This document shows positions 1-8,691 of a stretch of 64,000 nucleotides of DNA, piece after piece. How positions within the stretch are numbered: position 1 is the stretch's first letter; every line of letters begins with the position of its first letter. The DNA is from Colwellia sp. PAMC 21821 (GTDB lineage Bacteria; Pseudomonadota; Gammaproteobacteria; Enterobacterales; Alteromonadaceae): contig NZ_CP014943.1 of the NCBI RefSeq assembly GCF_002077175.1, positions 3,472,001-3,536,000 of the forward strand, given 5' to 3'. A program made the translations under genes and the position numbers. Below the pieces are notes generated by a model. The model did no database searches. It saw nothing but the letters and a program-made list of their open reading frames with translations, and was not told where the DNA came from.

Positions 1-312
1 TCAAAAGGCTTGTCGGGCCTTGATAGTGTTAGCCCGAAAGGAAGACCGTCCATGCTTTCTCCAAAGCAACTCAGCCAACTTGCTCAATACGTTGAAAATC
101 AGAGTTGCTCAGCTGAGGGAGGTCGACTTATGGGGCAAGACTTTTGTACCTTTATCAAAAAAGAATTCGACATAGATTATCATCGAGATCATGTATATAA
201 AATACTGAAGAAACTAGGATACTCCTGGATAACAAGCCGCTCCAAGCATCCTAAGCAATCACAAAGCGTCCAGGACGTTTTTAAAAAGCTTCCAGATGGA
301 AACGATCCTTAA
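1..312 (+). CDS. IS630-family transposase, N-terminal frame (5' end outside window)
   Basis: The frame is open from the first base of the window, so the start lies upstream. The visible part reads as an N-terminal DNA-binding half of an IS630/Tc1-type transposase, with a helix-turn-helix-like stretch (DYHRDHVYKILKKLGYSW) of the kind that precedes the DDE domain. It ends at a TAA and overlaps the next frame by 17 bases. The catalytic half lies in the +1 frame, so the protein is either made by ribosomal frameshifting or was split by mutation. A homopolymer-rich stretch (GTTTTTAAAAAG) just before the overlap could favour slippage. The family call rests mainly on the downstream half. Confidence 0.7.
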   Translation, partial: SKGLSGLDSVSPKGRPSMLSPKQLSQLAQYVENQSCSAEGGRLMGQDFCTFIKKEFDIDYHRDHVYKILKKLGYSWITSRSKHPKQSQSVQDVFKKLPDGNDP

Positions 313-856
313 CATCCCCTTTAATATTAGCTTAGATAAAGTTGATGTTTGGTTTCAAGATGAAGCACGATTCGGCCAGCAAAATACAACAACAAGGTTA
401 TGGGCGAAAACGGGTAGTAGACCTAGAGCAGTAAGACAACAACAGTTCGAATATGCATACATGTTCGGGGCTGTTTGTCCTTCGACAGGCGCTACAGAGG
501 CATTGATCTCACCTGTAATGAATAAAGACGTTATGAAAAAGCATTTAGAACAAATATCACAGGCGACACCCGAAGGTAGATATGCTGTTGTAGTAATGGA
601 TGGCGCTGGTTGGCATACGGAAGACACATTTGAAGATTTAAAAAATCTAACCATGATCAAGTTACCCCCTTATTCCCCAGAGTTAAACCCAATTGAGCAA
701 GTGTGGCAATGGCTAAGACAAAACTGCTTGGCCAATAGATGTTTTAATGGCTATGAAAATATAGTTGATGAATGCAGCAATGCTTGGAATATCTTCAGAA
801 GTGACATAAAAAGAGTAATGTCGTTATGCAATCGTGACTGGATTAATCTGATTTAA
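296..856 (+). CDS. IS630-family transposase, DDE catalytic half
   Basis: This frame carries the DDE endonuclase domain that cuts and joins the insertion sequence ends. The three acidic residues are visible in order: WFQDEARFGQ (D), VVMDGAGWH (D) and LPPYSPELNPIEQVW (E); the last two blocks are hallmarks of IS630 transposases. The ATG at 296 lies inside the preceding N-terminal frame, so the functional product is probably a fusion of both frames. The domain is complete to its stop. The last 140 or so codons are repeated immediately downstream as part of a 443-base tandem duplication. Confidence 0.8.
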   Translation: METILNIPFNISLDKVDVWFQDEARFGQQNTTTRLWAKTGSRPRAVRQQQFEYAYMFGAVCPSTGATEALISPVMNKDVMKKHLEQISQATPEGRYAVVVMDGAGWHTEDTFEDLKNLTMIKLPPYSPELNPIEQVWQWLRQNCLANRCFNGYENIVDECSNAWNIFRSDIKRVMSLCNRDWINLI

Positions 857-1324
857 TGCTTATGCAGATTGGTATAAGACAACAACAGTTCGAATATGCA
901 TACATGTTCGGGGCTGTTTGTCCTTCGACAGGCGCTACAGAGGCATTGATCTCACCTGTAATGAATAAAGACGTTATGAAAAAGCATTTAGAACAAATAT
1001 CACAGGCGACACCCGAAGGTAGATATGCTGTTGTAGTAATGGATGGCGCTGGTTGGCATACGGAAGACACATTTGAAGATTTAAAAAATCTAACCATGAT
1101 CAAGTTACCCCCTTATTCCCCAGAGTTAAACCCAATTGAGCAAGTGTGGCAATGGCTAAGACAAAACTGCTTGGCCAATAGATGTTTTAATGGCTATGAA
1201 AATATAGTTGATGAATGCAGCAATGCTTGGAATATCTTCAGAAGTGACATAAAAAGAGTAATGTCGTTATGCAATCGTGACTGGATTAATCTGATTTAAT
1301 GCTTATGCAGATTGGTATAAGACA
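432..1324. repeat. 443-bp tandem duplication of the IS630 3' end
   Basis: Bases 432-874 recur at 875-1317, apparently without a mismatch. The heptamer TAAGACA occurs at 432, 875 and 1318, so both ends of the unit carry the same 7 bases. In the intact element one copy lies inside the transposase gene and the other in the IS terminus (GATTGGTATAAGACA). This is the signature of a duplication through short homology, by replication slippage or aberrant transposition. The presumed right end of the IS is therefore present twice, near 861-881 and 1304-1324. Confidence 0.9.
875..1299 (+). pseudogene. Duplicated C-terminal fragment of the IS630 transposase
   Basis: This is the second copy of the catalytic-domain 3' part, created by the tandem duplication. 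It retains the VVMDGAGWH and LNPIEQVW motifs but lacks the first catalytic Asp and the DNA-binding part. An ATG at 856 in the IS terminus could open the frame and give 147 residues, but the product could not have a complete DDE active site. Treated as a non-functional remnant. Confidence 0.8.
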
Positions 1325-1706
1325 TAATAAAGCTATAATTTTTGAGCTGTCTTAGCCACAAGATATCAGTGACTGCTAGATTTTTACTGACAGCTTTGAG
1401 TTTAAAACTATTTACTTTAATAATTAGTTGTTCAGGACAATATGCTACTGCATGGTCTAAAGGGTGGTATCCATAAAGTGATAATGATTAAATAACGCAA
1501 GTGTAGGCTGCTTTAATCATAGGTAATGATCAAATAATTAATGAGATTATTATAAGTTATCATTTAATCATTAATTTTCTATTCTACGATTATCTATGCT
1601 GTGATTAGCACAGTTAGTTAATATTAATGGATAAACTATTGTAGTTGATTAGGTATTAGGAATTACGTATTACTCTTTTATTTGACAGGTTCAATATCAA
1701 AATGAC
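1325..1706. other. Intergenic, AT-rich, no gene seen
   Basis: There is no convincing reading frame between the IS end and the terminator of the protease gene. AT-rich runs resembling TAATGATTAAAT recur around 1480-1580, but I see no clear regulatory element. Confidence 0.5.
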
Positions 1707-1740
1707 AATAAAAAAAGGGAAAGTACATGCGTACTTTCCC
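1707..1740 (-). terminator. Rho-independent terminator of the S8 protease gene
   Basis: Perfect 10-bp stem GGGAAAGTAC/GTACTTTCCC with a 4-base loop at 1717-1740. On the minus strand it is followed by a T run (A run at 1708-1716). It lies 37 bases beyond the stop of the minus-strand protease. Confidence 0.9.
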
Positions 1741-1777
1741 TAATTAATGCACTAGTTGGGTTCTAGTTATAAATCAT

Positions 1778-4180
1778 TTATGGGTTGTACGTTACATCTA
1801 AGCTAACACCACTTGCGGCAGAATATCCGTAAATACCAATGTGCCATGTATCTGCAATAGGGGTAGTAAATGTACATGCTTCTGTATTACCACTTTTATA
1901 TGGACGACAGTCATAAGTTGATGACGTTGGTTTTGCACCACGACGGATATATAAATCAGCATCGCCTGAGCCACCACTCATATTAAAATCAAGTGTCGAC
2001 ATACCTGCAGGAACGTTGATTGTATAATAAGTCCACGCGCCTCTAGCTACAGTAACATCAGTGACAGAAGCACTGCCACCGGTAGCACCGCCGCCAGTTG
2101 TTGGTTCAGTGAAGCTACCGGTTAAATTAACACCGGTAAATGCTGAATAACCAATGACCTTAACATGGTATGTTCCTGCTTGTGCTGATGCGATAGGACA
2201 AGACTCTGCATTTCCACCTTTGTAAGGGCGACAATCATAGCTAGATGTTGTTGGAGCTGAACCAAATTTAACGTAAAGGTCGGCATCACCTGTGCCACCG
2301 GCCATATTAAAGTTTAAATCTGTTGCACCCGCTGGAACGTCCATAGTAAAGCTCAACTCTTGCGATGCAGAGCCTGCCAAGTTTGTTTTAGCTACACCGT
2401 TTGCAAGTTCGTTGTCTCCGCCTGTTGGAGGTGGTGTAGTACCACCACAGCTTGCTGCTAAAGCGTCGGAAGCCGCTTTAGCTTGAACTAATCCGAAACC
2501 AGTTTTATCATCACGACCCGCAACATTTAAGTCAACTGCTGTCGATTTCAAAGCATTACGAACTTCAGTTGCGCTACAGCTAGGGTTATTACTCCAAACT
2601 ATAGCAGCGACACCAGTAACATGTGGTGTTGCCATAGATGTACCGTTGTAATATGCGTAGTTTTGATTGCCAACTACATTTAAATTAGCCGATGTGCCTA
2701 ACTGGCCCATAAGTTGTAAACCTAATGTACGGTTTATTGAAACTGTTGGGATAGTTACATCAGTATTAGCATCTACTAAAAATGGATTCTGTAAACCAGG
2801 TCGAGCGCTATTACTATAAACAATTACACCAGACGCACCTGCATCGGCACAAGCTTTGGCTGGGTTAATTTCTGGGTAGTTACTACCTTTTTGGTTGTCA
2901 TTACGTTCTGCTAAACAAATATTACCTGAGACGTTTGAACAGCTGTAGCTGCTACCTGTAAGAGTACAGGCTGACAAAACCCCATTAGCAGAACTGTTTA
3001 CATTGCTTACGGTGAAGCTACCAGCACTTTGAATGTAATGTGTTTGAGGTACAACTTCATCATTACCATAAGTTGTAGAACCTAATGTGATATAACCTAA
3101 GCGGCCATCACCAGCAACGGTAGATAAAATAGCTTCACCTGGGGCTGAAATTTCAACTTGGGGTGTGTATTGAGAAAACTCAGCATGTTGGCGACCTTGA
3201 TCAAGTGCACCTACGGCCATTACTGAGTCATAAGAAGCAGGGTAAGATAAAGTAGCATCGCCATCATTACCTGATGCAGCAATTAATAGCACACCAGCAT
3301 CTGCTGCTGCTTGTAATGAATTCTGTTCAGCGGTGCTTGAGCCTGCTCCACCTAAACTCATATTAATCACTTTAGCGCCGTTATTCACACAGGTGTCAAC
3401 AGCATCAACTAAATCGCCAACATAACCCCAACCGGCTTCGTTGAATACTTTAACAATGTGCAAGTTCACATTAGTGTTCGGCATAATTCCGACAACACCT
3501 TCTGAGTTATTAACCGCCGCGATAGTGCCTGCAACATGTGTACCGTGAGAGCCACCATTTTGATACCAGTTACCTGTACCTGAGTTATTAGTACCTGTTG
3601 CATTGTTAGCATTTAAATCAGGGTTTACACGCTCATAACCTGAATCAATAATACAAACCGTCATGTTTGCTGCATCATTATCAGTAAGCTGATCTGATTG
3701 TGTATCCGCAATACCCCAAGGTTGGTTTTGTGCCATTAAGTAACGCTTGAAATCTGGTTCTGCAAATTCTACATCTGCATGGTTATTAAGCTCCATAACC
3801 ATAGCTTTAACATCATCAATTTTCTTTTGCTGACCTAGTGAAATAACATGACGACCATTTTTCAATTTCTTTAAATGTTTTAAGCTTTGACCTGCTTTTT
3901 TAGCTAAACCTTTTGGTAGGGTTTTCTCTGAAACTAAGCCGTTTAAAGCCTGTGCTTCAAAACCGTTTTTATATTTAACGATAATACGGTCAGTAAATTT
4001 GTGGTTTTTAACTTTTTGACTATTTTGCCATTGGTCAAATTTGGCATTTACCGCGGTCATAGTATTGTTTGTATTTACAGGTGTTACCTGTAATTCAGCG
4101 GCTTGAGATGTCTGTGCGGTACTTGCTGCTAATATAGAAAGTGTTAGTGCACTTAAACCTAAAATTTTGTTGTTTATCAT
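1778..4180 (-). CDS. Secreted subtilisin-like S8 serine protease with PA insert and two PPC domains
   Basis: Extracellular endoprotease, 800 residues. Sec signal peptide (residues 1-28, ending AQTSQAA), then an inhibitor-I9-like propeptide (about 60-150, DRIIVKYK). The catalytic domain has Asp179 (VCIIDSGY), His212 (GGSHGTHVAGT), oxyanion Asn305 (AASGNDGD) and Ser515 (YNGTSMATPHVTG). A protease-associated (PA) insert of about 150 residues lies between Asn and Ser, with Cys pairs and a GASGVIVYSN motif. After a TPPPTGG linker come two pre-peptidase C-terminal (PPC) domains, each with GDADLY and YDCRPYK motifs, usually removed after secretion. A GGAG ribosome site precedes the ATG. It is divergent from the related protease at 4539, suggesting an old gene duplication with shared promoter space. 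Confidence 0.93.
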   Translation of the reverse strand: MINNKILGLSALTLSILAASTAQTSQAAELQVTPVNTNNTMTAVNAKFDQWQNSQKVKNHKFTDRIIVKYKNGFEAQALNGLVSEKTLPKGLAKKAGQSLKHLKKLKNGRHVISLGQQKKIDDVKAMVMELNNHADVEFAEPDFKRYLMAQNQPWGIADTQSDQLTDNDAANMTVCIIDSGYERVNPDLNANNATGTNNSGTGNWYQNGGSHGTHVAGTIAAVNNSEGVVGIMPNTNVNLHIVKVFNEAGWGYVGDLVDAVDTCVNNGAKVINMSLGGAGSSTAEQNSLQAAADAGVLLIAASGNDGDATLSYPASYDSVMAVGALDQGRQHAEFSQYTPQVEISAPGEAILSTVAGDGRLGYITLGSTTYGNDEVVPQTHYIQSAGSFTVSNVNSSANGVLSACTLTGSSYSCSNVSGNICLAERNDNQKGSNYPEINPAKACADAGASGVIVYSNSARPGLQNPFLVDANTDVTIPTVSINRTLGLQLMGQLGTSANLNVVGNQNYAYYNGTSMATPHVTGVAAIVWSNNPSCSATEVRNALKSTAVDLNVAGRDDKTGFGLVQAKAASDALAASCGGTTPPPTGGDNELANGVAKTNLAGSASQELSFTMDVPAGATDLNFNMAGGTGDADLYVKFGSAPTTSSYDCRPYKGGNAESCPIASAQAGTYHVKVIGYSAFTGVNLTGSFTEPTTGGGATGGSASVTDVTVARGAWTYYTINVPAGMSTLDFNMSGGSGDADLYIRRGAKPTSSTYDCRPYKSGNTEACTFTTPIADTWHIGIYGYSAASGVSLDVTYNP

Positions 4181-4538
4181 TTTGGGGTAACTCCAATTTT
4201 ACGCTGAATGAAGCAAAGTAATGCTACATCGGACGTATTGTTTTTATCGTTGGATGATTTGTCATCGTCATCAAGCTTCGCGTTTTTAAGGGAAATTGAA
4301 TAGTAAATAAAAGACTATTTTTAACAAAATAACGACAAGTCATTAATTTTATTTATATATTAAGTTGTTGTTTTATAGTGTTTTTACTGCTTTTTGTCGT
4401 TTTTTTGTGAAAAAACGTCGTATTTTTGCTAGGGAGGTTTTGAGTAGCTGTTAGTATCGAAGAACGTTCAAGGCAAAGCGCCCTGACATTAAACAATAAT
4501 AATAAAAGTTCATTACAACAGAGATACCTGGAGCATCT
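4181..4538. promoter_or_regulatory. Divergent promoter region between two S8 proteases
   Basis: This 358-base AT-rich spacer must hold the promoters of both divergent protease genes. I see a hairpin of CGTTTTTT/AAAAAACG at about 4399-4416 and a GGAG ribosome site just before the ATG at 4539. I cannot assign specific -35/-10 boxes with confidence. Confidence 0.5.
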
Positions 4539-6371
4539 ATGAAAATTTCTAAATTTACAAACTCTATCATTGCTATTGCAGTTACTGCAGCATTCTCAGC
4601 CCAAGCAGCTGATGACAGATACATCATCAAAGTGGACGAAAGTAAAAAAGGAATTGTTAAAGCATTAGCTAAAAAGTTAAATGCTGATTTAAAGATAGAT
4701 GGTAACGGATTCTTCGCCGCATCTTTTAAAGGTAAAACTTTAGCAGAAGTAAAAGGCTTAATGAACAACCCACATATTCAAATGATTGAAGAAGATCAGC
4801 GTCGTAGTGCAAGCTCAATATATAACGATGACGTTGGCAATGCGATGACACAGCAGCTAACACCTTATGCAGTATATCAATCCCAAGCAAACCAAGTCGT
4901 TTTTAATAGTGCTGCTGGTATGAAAGTTTGTGTTATTGACTCTGGTCTAGACCGCTCAAATACTGATTTTGTTTGGAACAATATTACCGGTGATAATGAC
5001 TCTGGCACAGGTAACTGGGATGAACATGGTGGTCCTCATGGAACACATGTAGCAGGTACTATTGGTGCCGCCGATAACAATATTGGTGTTGTGGGTATGG
5101 CTCCAGGCGTTGACATGCATATTATCAAAGTATTTAACGCGGCTGGTTGGGGTTATTCTTCTGATTTAGCATTCGCTGCTGATAAATGTAGTGCGGCAGG
5201 TGCAAATATTATAAGTATGAGTTTAGGTGGTGGTGGTGCGAACAGTACTGAAGAGAATGCTTTTAAAGCCTTTACTGATGCTGGTGGCCTAGTTGTAGCA
5301 GCAGCAGGTAATGATGGTAATAATGTACGATCTTACCCTGCAGGTTATTCGTCAGTAATGATGATTGGTGCTAATGATGCCGATAATAACATTGCAGATT
5401 TTTCTCAGTTCCCTAGCTGTACAGTTTCGACTGGGCGTGGCAAAAAAGTAACAACAACTACCGATGAAACCATTTGTGTTGAAGTTACTGCAGGTGGCGT
5501 AGATACGCTTTCAACTTATCCAGCAGGTTTAGCTACAAGTGCTTCTATGAATGCAGATGGCACAGCATATGCGTCATCATCAATGGAAAATACCGGTAAT
5601 GCGAGTGGTAATACTTATTACATGGGGACCGCTGAAGCTACTGATAGTGGTGCGAACGGTAATGTTTGTGTTATTGACCGCGGGGTTATTTCATTCCACG
5701 ATAAAGTTCAAAACTGTGAAAACTCGGGTGGTATTGGCGCTATTTTGATCAATAACGAAGCGGGTATGCTTTTCGGTACATTGGGCGATACTAATGCAAC
5801 AACAATTCCAGCTGTTGGTGCAACTTTTGAAGACCGTAGTGCATTATTAGCGGCTACAACAGCTAACATATCAATTGGTGCTACTGATTACGGCTTTATG
5901 AGCGGTACATCTATGGCAACTCCTGCTGTTTCGGGTATTGCTGCACTAGTATGGTCAAATCATAATGCGTGTACAGGTACTGAAATTCGTGAAGCTTTAA
6001 AAGCTACAGCTGAAGATAATGGTGCTGCAGGCCACGATGCTTATTTCGGCCATGGTATTGTTCAAGCGGCAAGTGCTGATGCGTATTTAACCGCGAATGG
6101 CTGTTCTGGCGGCGTAACACCACCACCTGCCGGCGGCGACATTAGTTTAATGGCTAACGGCTATTTCGCTAAAGGTAAGAACAAGGTCGATTTATCATGG
6201 TCGGGCGCGTCAACCAATAGTGTAGATATTTTCCGTAATGGCGCTTTAATAACAACGACTGCTAACGATGGTGCTTTTACAGATAGTTTTAAAACCTCGG
6301 GCACATTTACCTACAAGGTATGTGACCAAGGTACGACTAACTGTTCTTCGGAAGCCACCGTATCGTTTTAA
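4539..6371 (+). CDS. Secreted subtilisin-like S8 serine protease with PA insert and C-terminal beta-sandwich
   Basis: Extracellular endoprotease, 610 residues. Signal peptide MKISKFTNS...AFSAQA (1-23), I9-like propeptide (25-90), and an S8 domain with Asp134 (VCVIDSGLD), His167 (GGPHGTHVAGT), oxyanion Asn258 (AAAGNDG) and Ser458 (FMSGTSMATPAVSG). A PA-like insert (about 300-440, containing VCVIDRG) separates Asn from Ser, as in the neighbour on the other strand. After a TPPPAGG linker, the last 75 residues look like a small fibronectin-III-like domain (KNKVDLSWSGA...TFTYKVCDQG) in place of PPC domains. The close similarity of the S8/PA core to the protease at 1778-4180 points to duplication followed by swapping of the C-terminal module. 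Confidence 0.93.
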   Translation: MKISKFTNSIIAIAVTAAFSAQAADDRYIIKVDESKKGIVKALAKKLNADLKIDGNGFFAASFKGKTLAEVKGLMNNPHIQMIEEDQRRSASSIYNDDVGNAMTQQLTPYAVYQSQANQVVFNSAAGMKVCVIDSGLDRSNTDFVWNNITGDNDSGTGNWDEHGGPHGTHVAGTIGAADNNIGVVGMAPGVDMHIIKVFNAAGWGYSSDLAFAADKCSAAGANIISMSLGGGGANSTEENAFKAFTDAGGLVVAAAGNDGNNVRSYPAGYSSVMMIGANDADNNIADFSQFPSCTVSTGRGKKVTTTTDETICVEVTAGGVDTLSTYPAGLATSASMNADGTAYASSSMENTGNASGNTYYMGTAEATDSGANGNVCVIDRGVISFHDKVQNCENSGGIGAILINNEAGMLFGTLGDTNATTIPAVGATFEDRSALLAATTANISIGATDYGFMSGTSMATPAVSGIAALVWSNHNACTGTEIREALKATAEDNGAAGHDAYFGHGIVQAASADAYLTANGCSGGVTPPPAGGDISLMANGYFAKGKNKVDLSWSGASTNSVDIFRNGALITTTANDGAFTDSFKTSGTFTYKVCDQGTTNCSSEATVSF

Positions 6372-6390
6372 TTAGTTTAAATAAGTAATT

Positions 6391-6425
6391 AAAATATCCG
6401 GCTTTTTATGAAGCTGGATATTTTT
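6391..6425 (+). terminator. Rho-independent terminator after the second S8 protease
   Basis: Hairpin with arms AATATCCGGCTT and GAAGCTGGATATT, loop TTTAT, followed by a T run. It lies 20 bases after the stop codon. Confidence 0.85.
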
Positions 6426-6637
6426 GTTTACTCAGTTTAGTAAACAAAATGTAATTATACAGTTAAAAGATGTTAAATGGTGTGGTAATGTTTGCTGGTC
6501 GCTTAAATATATAGCGATTTTATAAAGTGATATTGACATGACTTTTGTCGTTGTTAGTTGATGTAAACATATGAAATTATTCACCCTAATGTTTTTAAAT
6601 AAAGTTTAAAAAGATGTAACGGGCAAAGGGGATTAAA

Positions 6638-8329
6638 ATGTCGTTCACTTCGAACCAAAATAAGATAAAGCTTTTTTCAATCATGGCAGGCTTATTTACT
6701 TTAGCTATGCTAATAGGATTTAAATCAACAGCGAAAACTGATGATGCCGTTCAGTCATATATCATTAGTGCCAAGAATTTCACGTTACTTAAAAACAATT
6801 TAAAAGCATTAGGTGTTCTGCCATCACATGAATTAAAAATAATTGATTCGGTAGCCGTAGATTTAACCAATGCACAACTTAGCGAGTTGCAAAAAAAGCA
6901 ACAAATTACCGTGTCTACCAACCATAAAGTTGAATTAAGTGGTCAGGCTTATGGTCAGCGCAGATGGCAACCTAAGTCAGTTGTTACTGAGCAAGTTGAT
7001 GCGACTTACGTGCATCAAACAGGTAATTTTGGTGAAGGCGTTACCATTGGCTTTTTAGATACAGGCCTTGATCAATTAAAGGGTTTAGCAACCGACTTAC
7101 AAGGTCGTGATAAAGCTTGGGGCACATATGATGCTATTAATGATACGGTAAGTAATTACGGTGTTGAAGCAAGTGGGCATGGTACACACGTTGCGAGTAT
7201 TGCGGTAAATAGTGACTATGATAGCAATGGTCAAATATACGGTGTTGCACCTAATGCTGCACATGTAGGTATCAAAGCTTTTGATGACGAAGGCAAGGCT
7301 ACATATGCAGACGTTATTCGCGGCATAGGTTGGGCACTAGAAGTTAAAGATCAAATAAACTTACGTGTGCTTAATATGTCATTTAGCGGTCCCGTTCGTT
7401 CAAATTACTGGGAAGACCCGTTAAATAAAGCGGTAATGAAAGCTTGGCAAGCCGGTATTGTCGTTGTAGCTTCTGCAGGTAATAAAGGCCCTGATCCTAT
7501 GTCTATCGGTGTACCAGGTAATGTCCCTTATATTATTACCGTTGGTGCGATGACTGACGATTATACGTCATTCAATTATTCAGATGATAAAGTAGCGAGC
7601 TTTAGTGGCGCTGGACCGACTGCCGAAGGTTTTGTTAAACCTGATATTCTTGCACCCGGTGGACATATATCGGGTCTAATGTCATTTGATTCGCAAATCG
7701 TTATTGACCATCCTGAATTTCATGATGGTGGTCGTTATTTTGAAATGTCAGGAACCTCACAAGCTGCTGCTGTAGTTTCAGGCGTAGTCGCTTTATTATT
7801 AACTGATAATCCTGCATTAACACCTGATCAAGTTAAATGTAAATTGTTAGCGAGTGCCTATAGCGCTAATAACGCAGATGGTAGTAAGCGATATAGTGTA
7901 TTTCAGCAAGGTGCTGGTTTAATTAGTGCTTATTACGCTATTGCCAGTACTGAAGTCAATTGCGCAAATAATACTTTAGATATTGCTAAAGACTTAAATG
8001 ATGAAGAACATTATTCAGGACCAGCCAATATTAACGATGATGGCAACTTTTATGTTGAAGGCTTAGGCGAAGAGTATGTCTGGGACACAAACGATTCTAA
8101 TTTTGTCGGCGATGGTATGCTTTGGAGAACTGCTCTAGCACCTCATAGTGCTTGGCAAGATACCGCAACAACAGATGGTATGTTATGGAGAACCAACTTT
8201 GAAACAGATGGTATGTTATGGAGAACAGGTTTTGGTACTGATGGGATGCTTTGGAGAACCAGTTTTGAAACAGATGGTATGTTATGGAGAACGACAATAG
8301 GCATTAATAACTGGGTCGATCCACAGTAA
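6638..8329 (+). CDS. Subtilisin-like S8 serine peptidase with C-terminal DGMLWRT repeats
   Basis: 563 residues. N-terminal hydrophobic segment (about 11-30, signal peptide or anchor), a short propeptide-like region, then an S8 domain with Asp141 (GFLDTGLD), His181 (SGHGTHVAS), oxyanion Asn282 (ASAGNKG) and Ser374 (EMSGTSQAAAVVSG). The GTSQAA form and absence of a PA insert set it apart from the two upstream proteases and resemble AprX-type subtilases. Residues after about 440 are acidic and low in complexity, ending in five DGMLWRT motifs (492-552), four of them spaced exactly 11 residues. AAAGGGGA before the ATG is a good ribosome site. Role: probably extracytoplasmic proteolysis; function of the tail unknown. 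Confidence 0.9.
   Translation: MSFTSNQNKIKLFSIMAGLFTLAMLIGFKSTAKTDDAVQSYIISAKNFTLLKNNLKALGVLPSHELKIIDSVAVDLTNAQLSELQKKQQITVSTNHKVELSGQAYGQRRWQPKSVVTEQVDATYVHQTGNFGEGVTIGFLDTGLDQLKGLATDLQGRDKAWGTYDAINDTVSNYGVEASGHGTHVASIAVNSDYDSNGQIYGVAPNAAHVGIKAFDDEGKATYADVIRGIGWALEVKDQINLRVLNMSFSGPVRSNYWEDPLNKAVMKAWQAGIVVVASAGNKGPDPMSIGVPGNVPYIITVGAMTDDYTSFNYSDDKVASFSGAGPTAEGFVKPDILAPGGHISGLMSFDSQIVIDHPEFHDGGRYFEMSGTSQAAAVVSGVVALLLTDNPALTPDQVKCKLLASAYSANNADGSKRYSVFQQGAGLISAYYAIASTEVNCANNTLDIAKDLNDEEHYSGPANINDDGNFYVEGLGEEYVWDTNDSNFVGDGMLWRTALAPHSAWQDTATTDGMLWRTNFETDGMLWRTGFGTDGMLWRTSFETDGMLWRTTIGINNWVDPQ
8111..8293 (+). repeat. Coding repeat: five GATGGTATG(C/T)T(T/A)TGGAGAAC units
   Basis: Units start at 8111, 8174, 8207, 8240 and 8273; the last four have a 33-base period. 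Each encodes DGMLWRT. Third-position differences between units (TTATGG versus CTTTGG) suggest selection on the peptide rather than a very recent DNA expansion. Confidence 0.9.
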
Positions 8330-8346
8330 TAATACACGAACTAAAG

Positions 8347-8373
8347 AAGTCACTTATAAGAAGTGGCTTTTTT
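8347..8373 (+). terminator. Rho-independent terminator after the third S8 peptidase
   Basis: Stem AGTCACTT/AAGTGGCT with loop ATAAG (8348-8368), followed by TTTTT, 18 bases after the stop. Confidence 0.85.
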
Positions 8374-8691
8374 AGTTCTACAGATAAGTTAATTATTTAG
8401 GTTGATTAGCTTTAAAAATAAATGTCGAGAAATTTCTAACTAAATAAAATGAGTAGCTAACTGGATATTGACAAAATAGTCAGCTTTGACGCTCTACTGT
8501 AATTGGTATCTATTTCCTTATAGAATGCAATATTAACATGATATTTTGCCACCAAAACTATTCTTTATAAAATTGAAATTGAGTTTTCTGCGTCTTAACG
8601 CATTTTACATAATGTGTTTATAAATATTAAGATAAATCCCATAAAGTAATTCCGAAGTTCAACCACCCTAATTACAGGTTAAAGCTAACTA
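8374..8691. other. Intergenic upstream of the propeller regulator
   Basis: About 320 AT-rich bases without a reading frame. They should hold the promoter of the regulator at 8692. I see no distinctive operator. Confidence 0.45.

Noticed and set aside
355..1103. Minus-strand frames of 101 and 86 codons over the IS630 copies
   Set aside because: They are antisense to the DDE domain, are duplicated only because the DNA is, and show no family motif.
8097..8337. Minus-strand frames rich in SITYHLFQ or HNIPSV repeats
   Set aside because: Antisense reading of the DGMLWRT repeat; periodicity comes from the coding strand.
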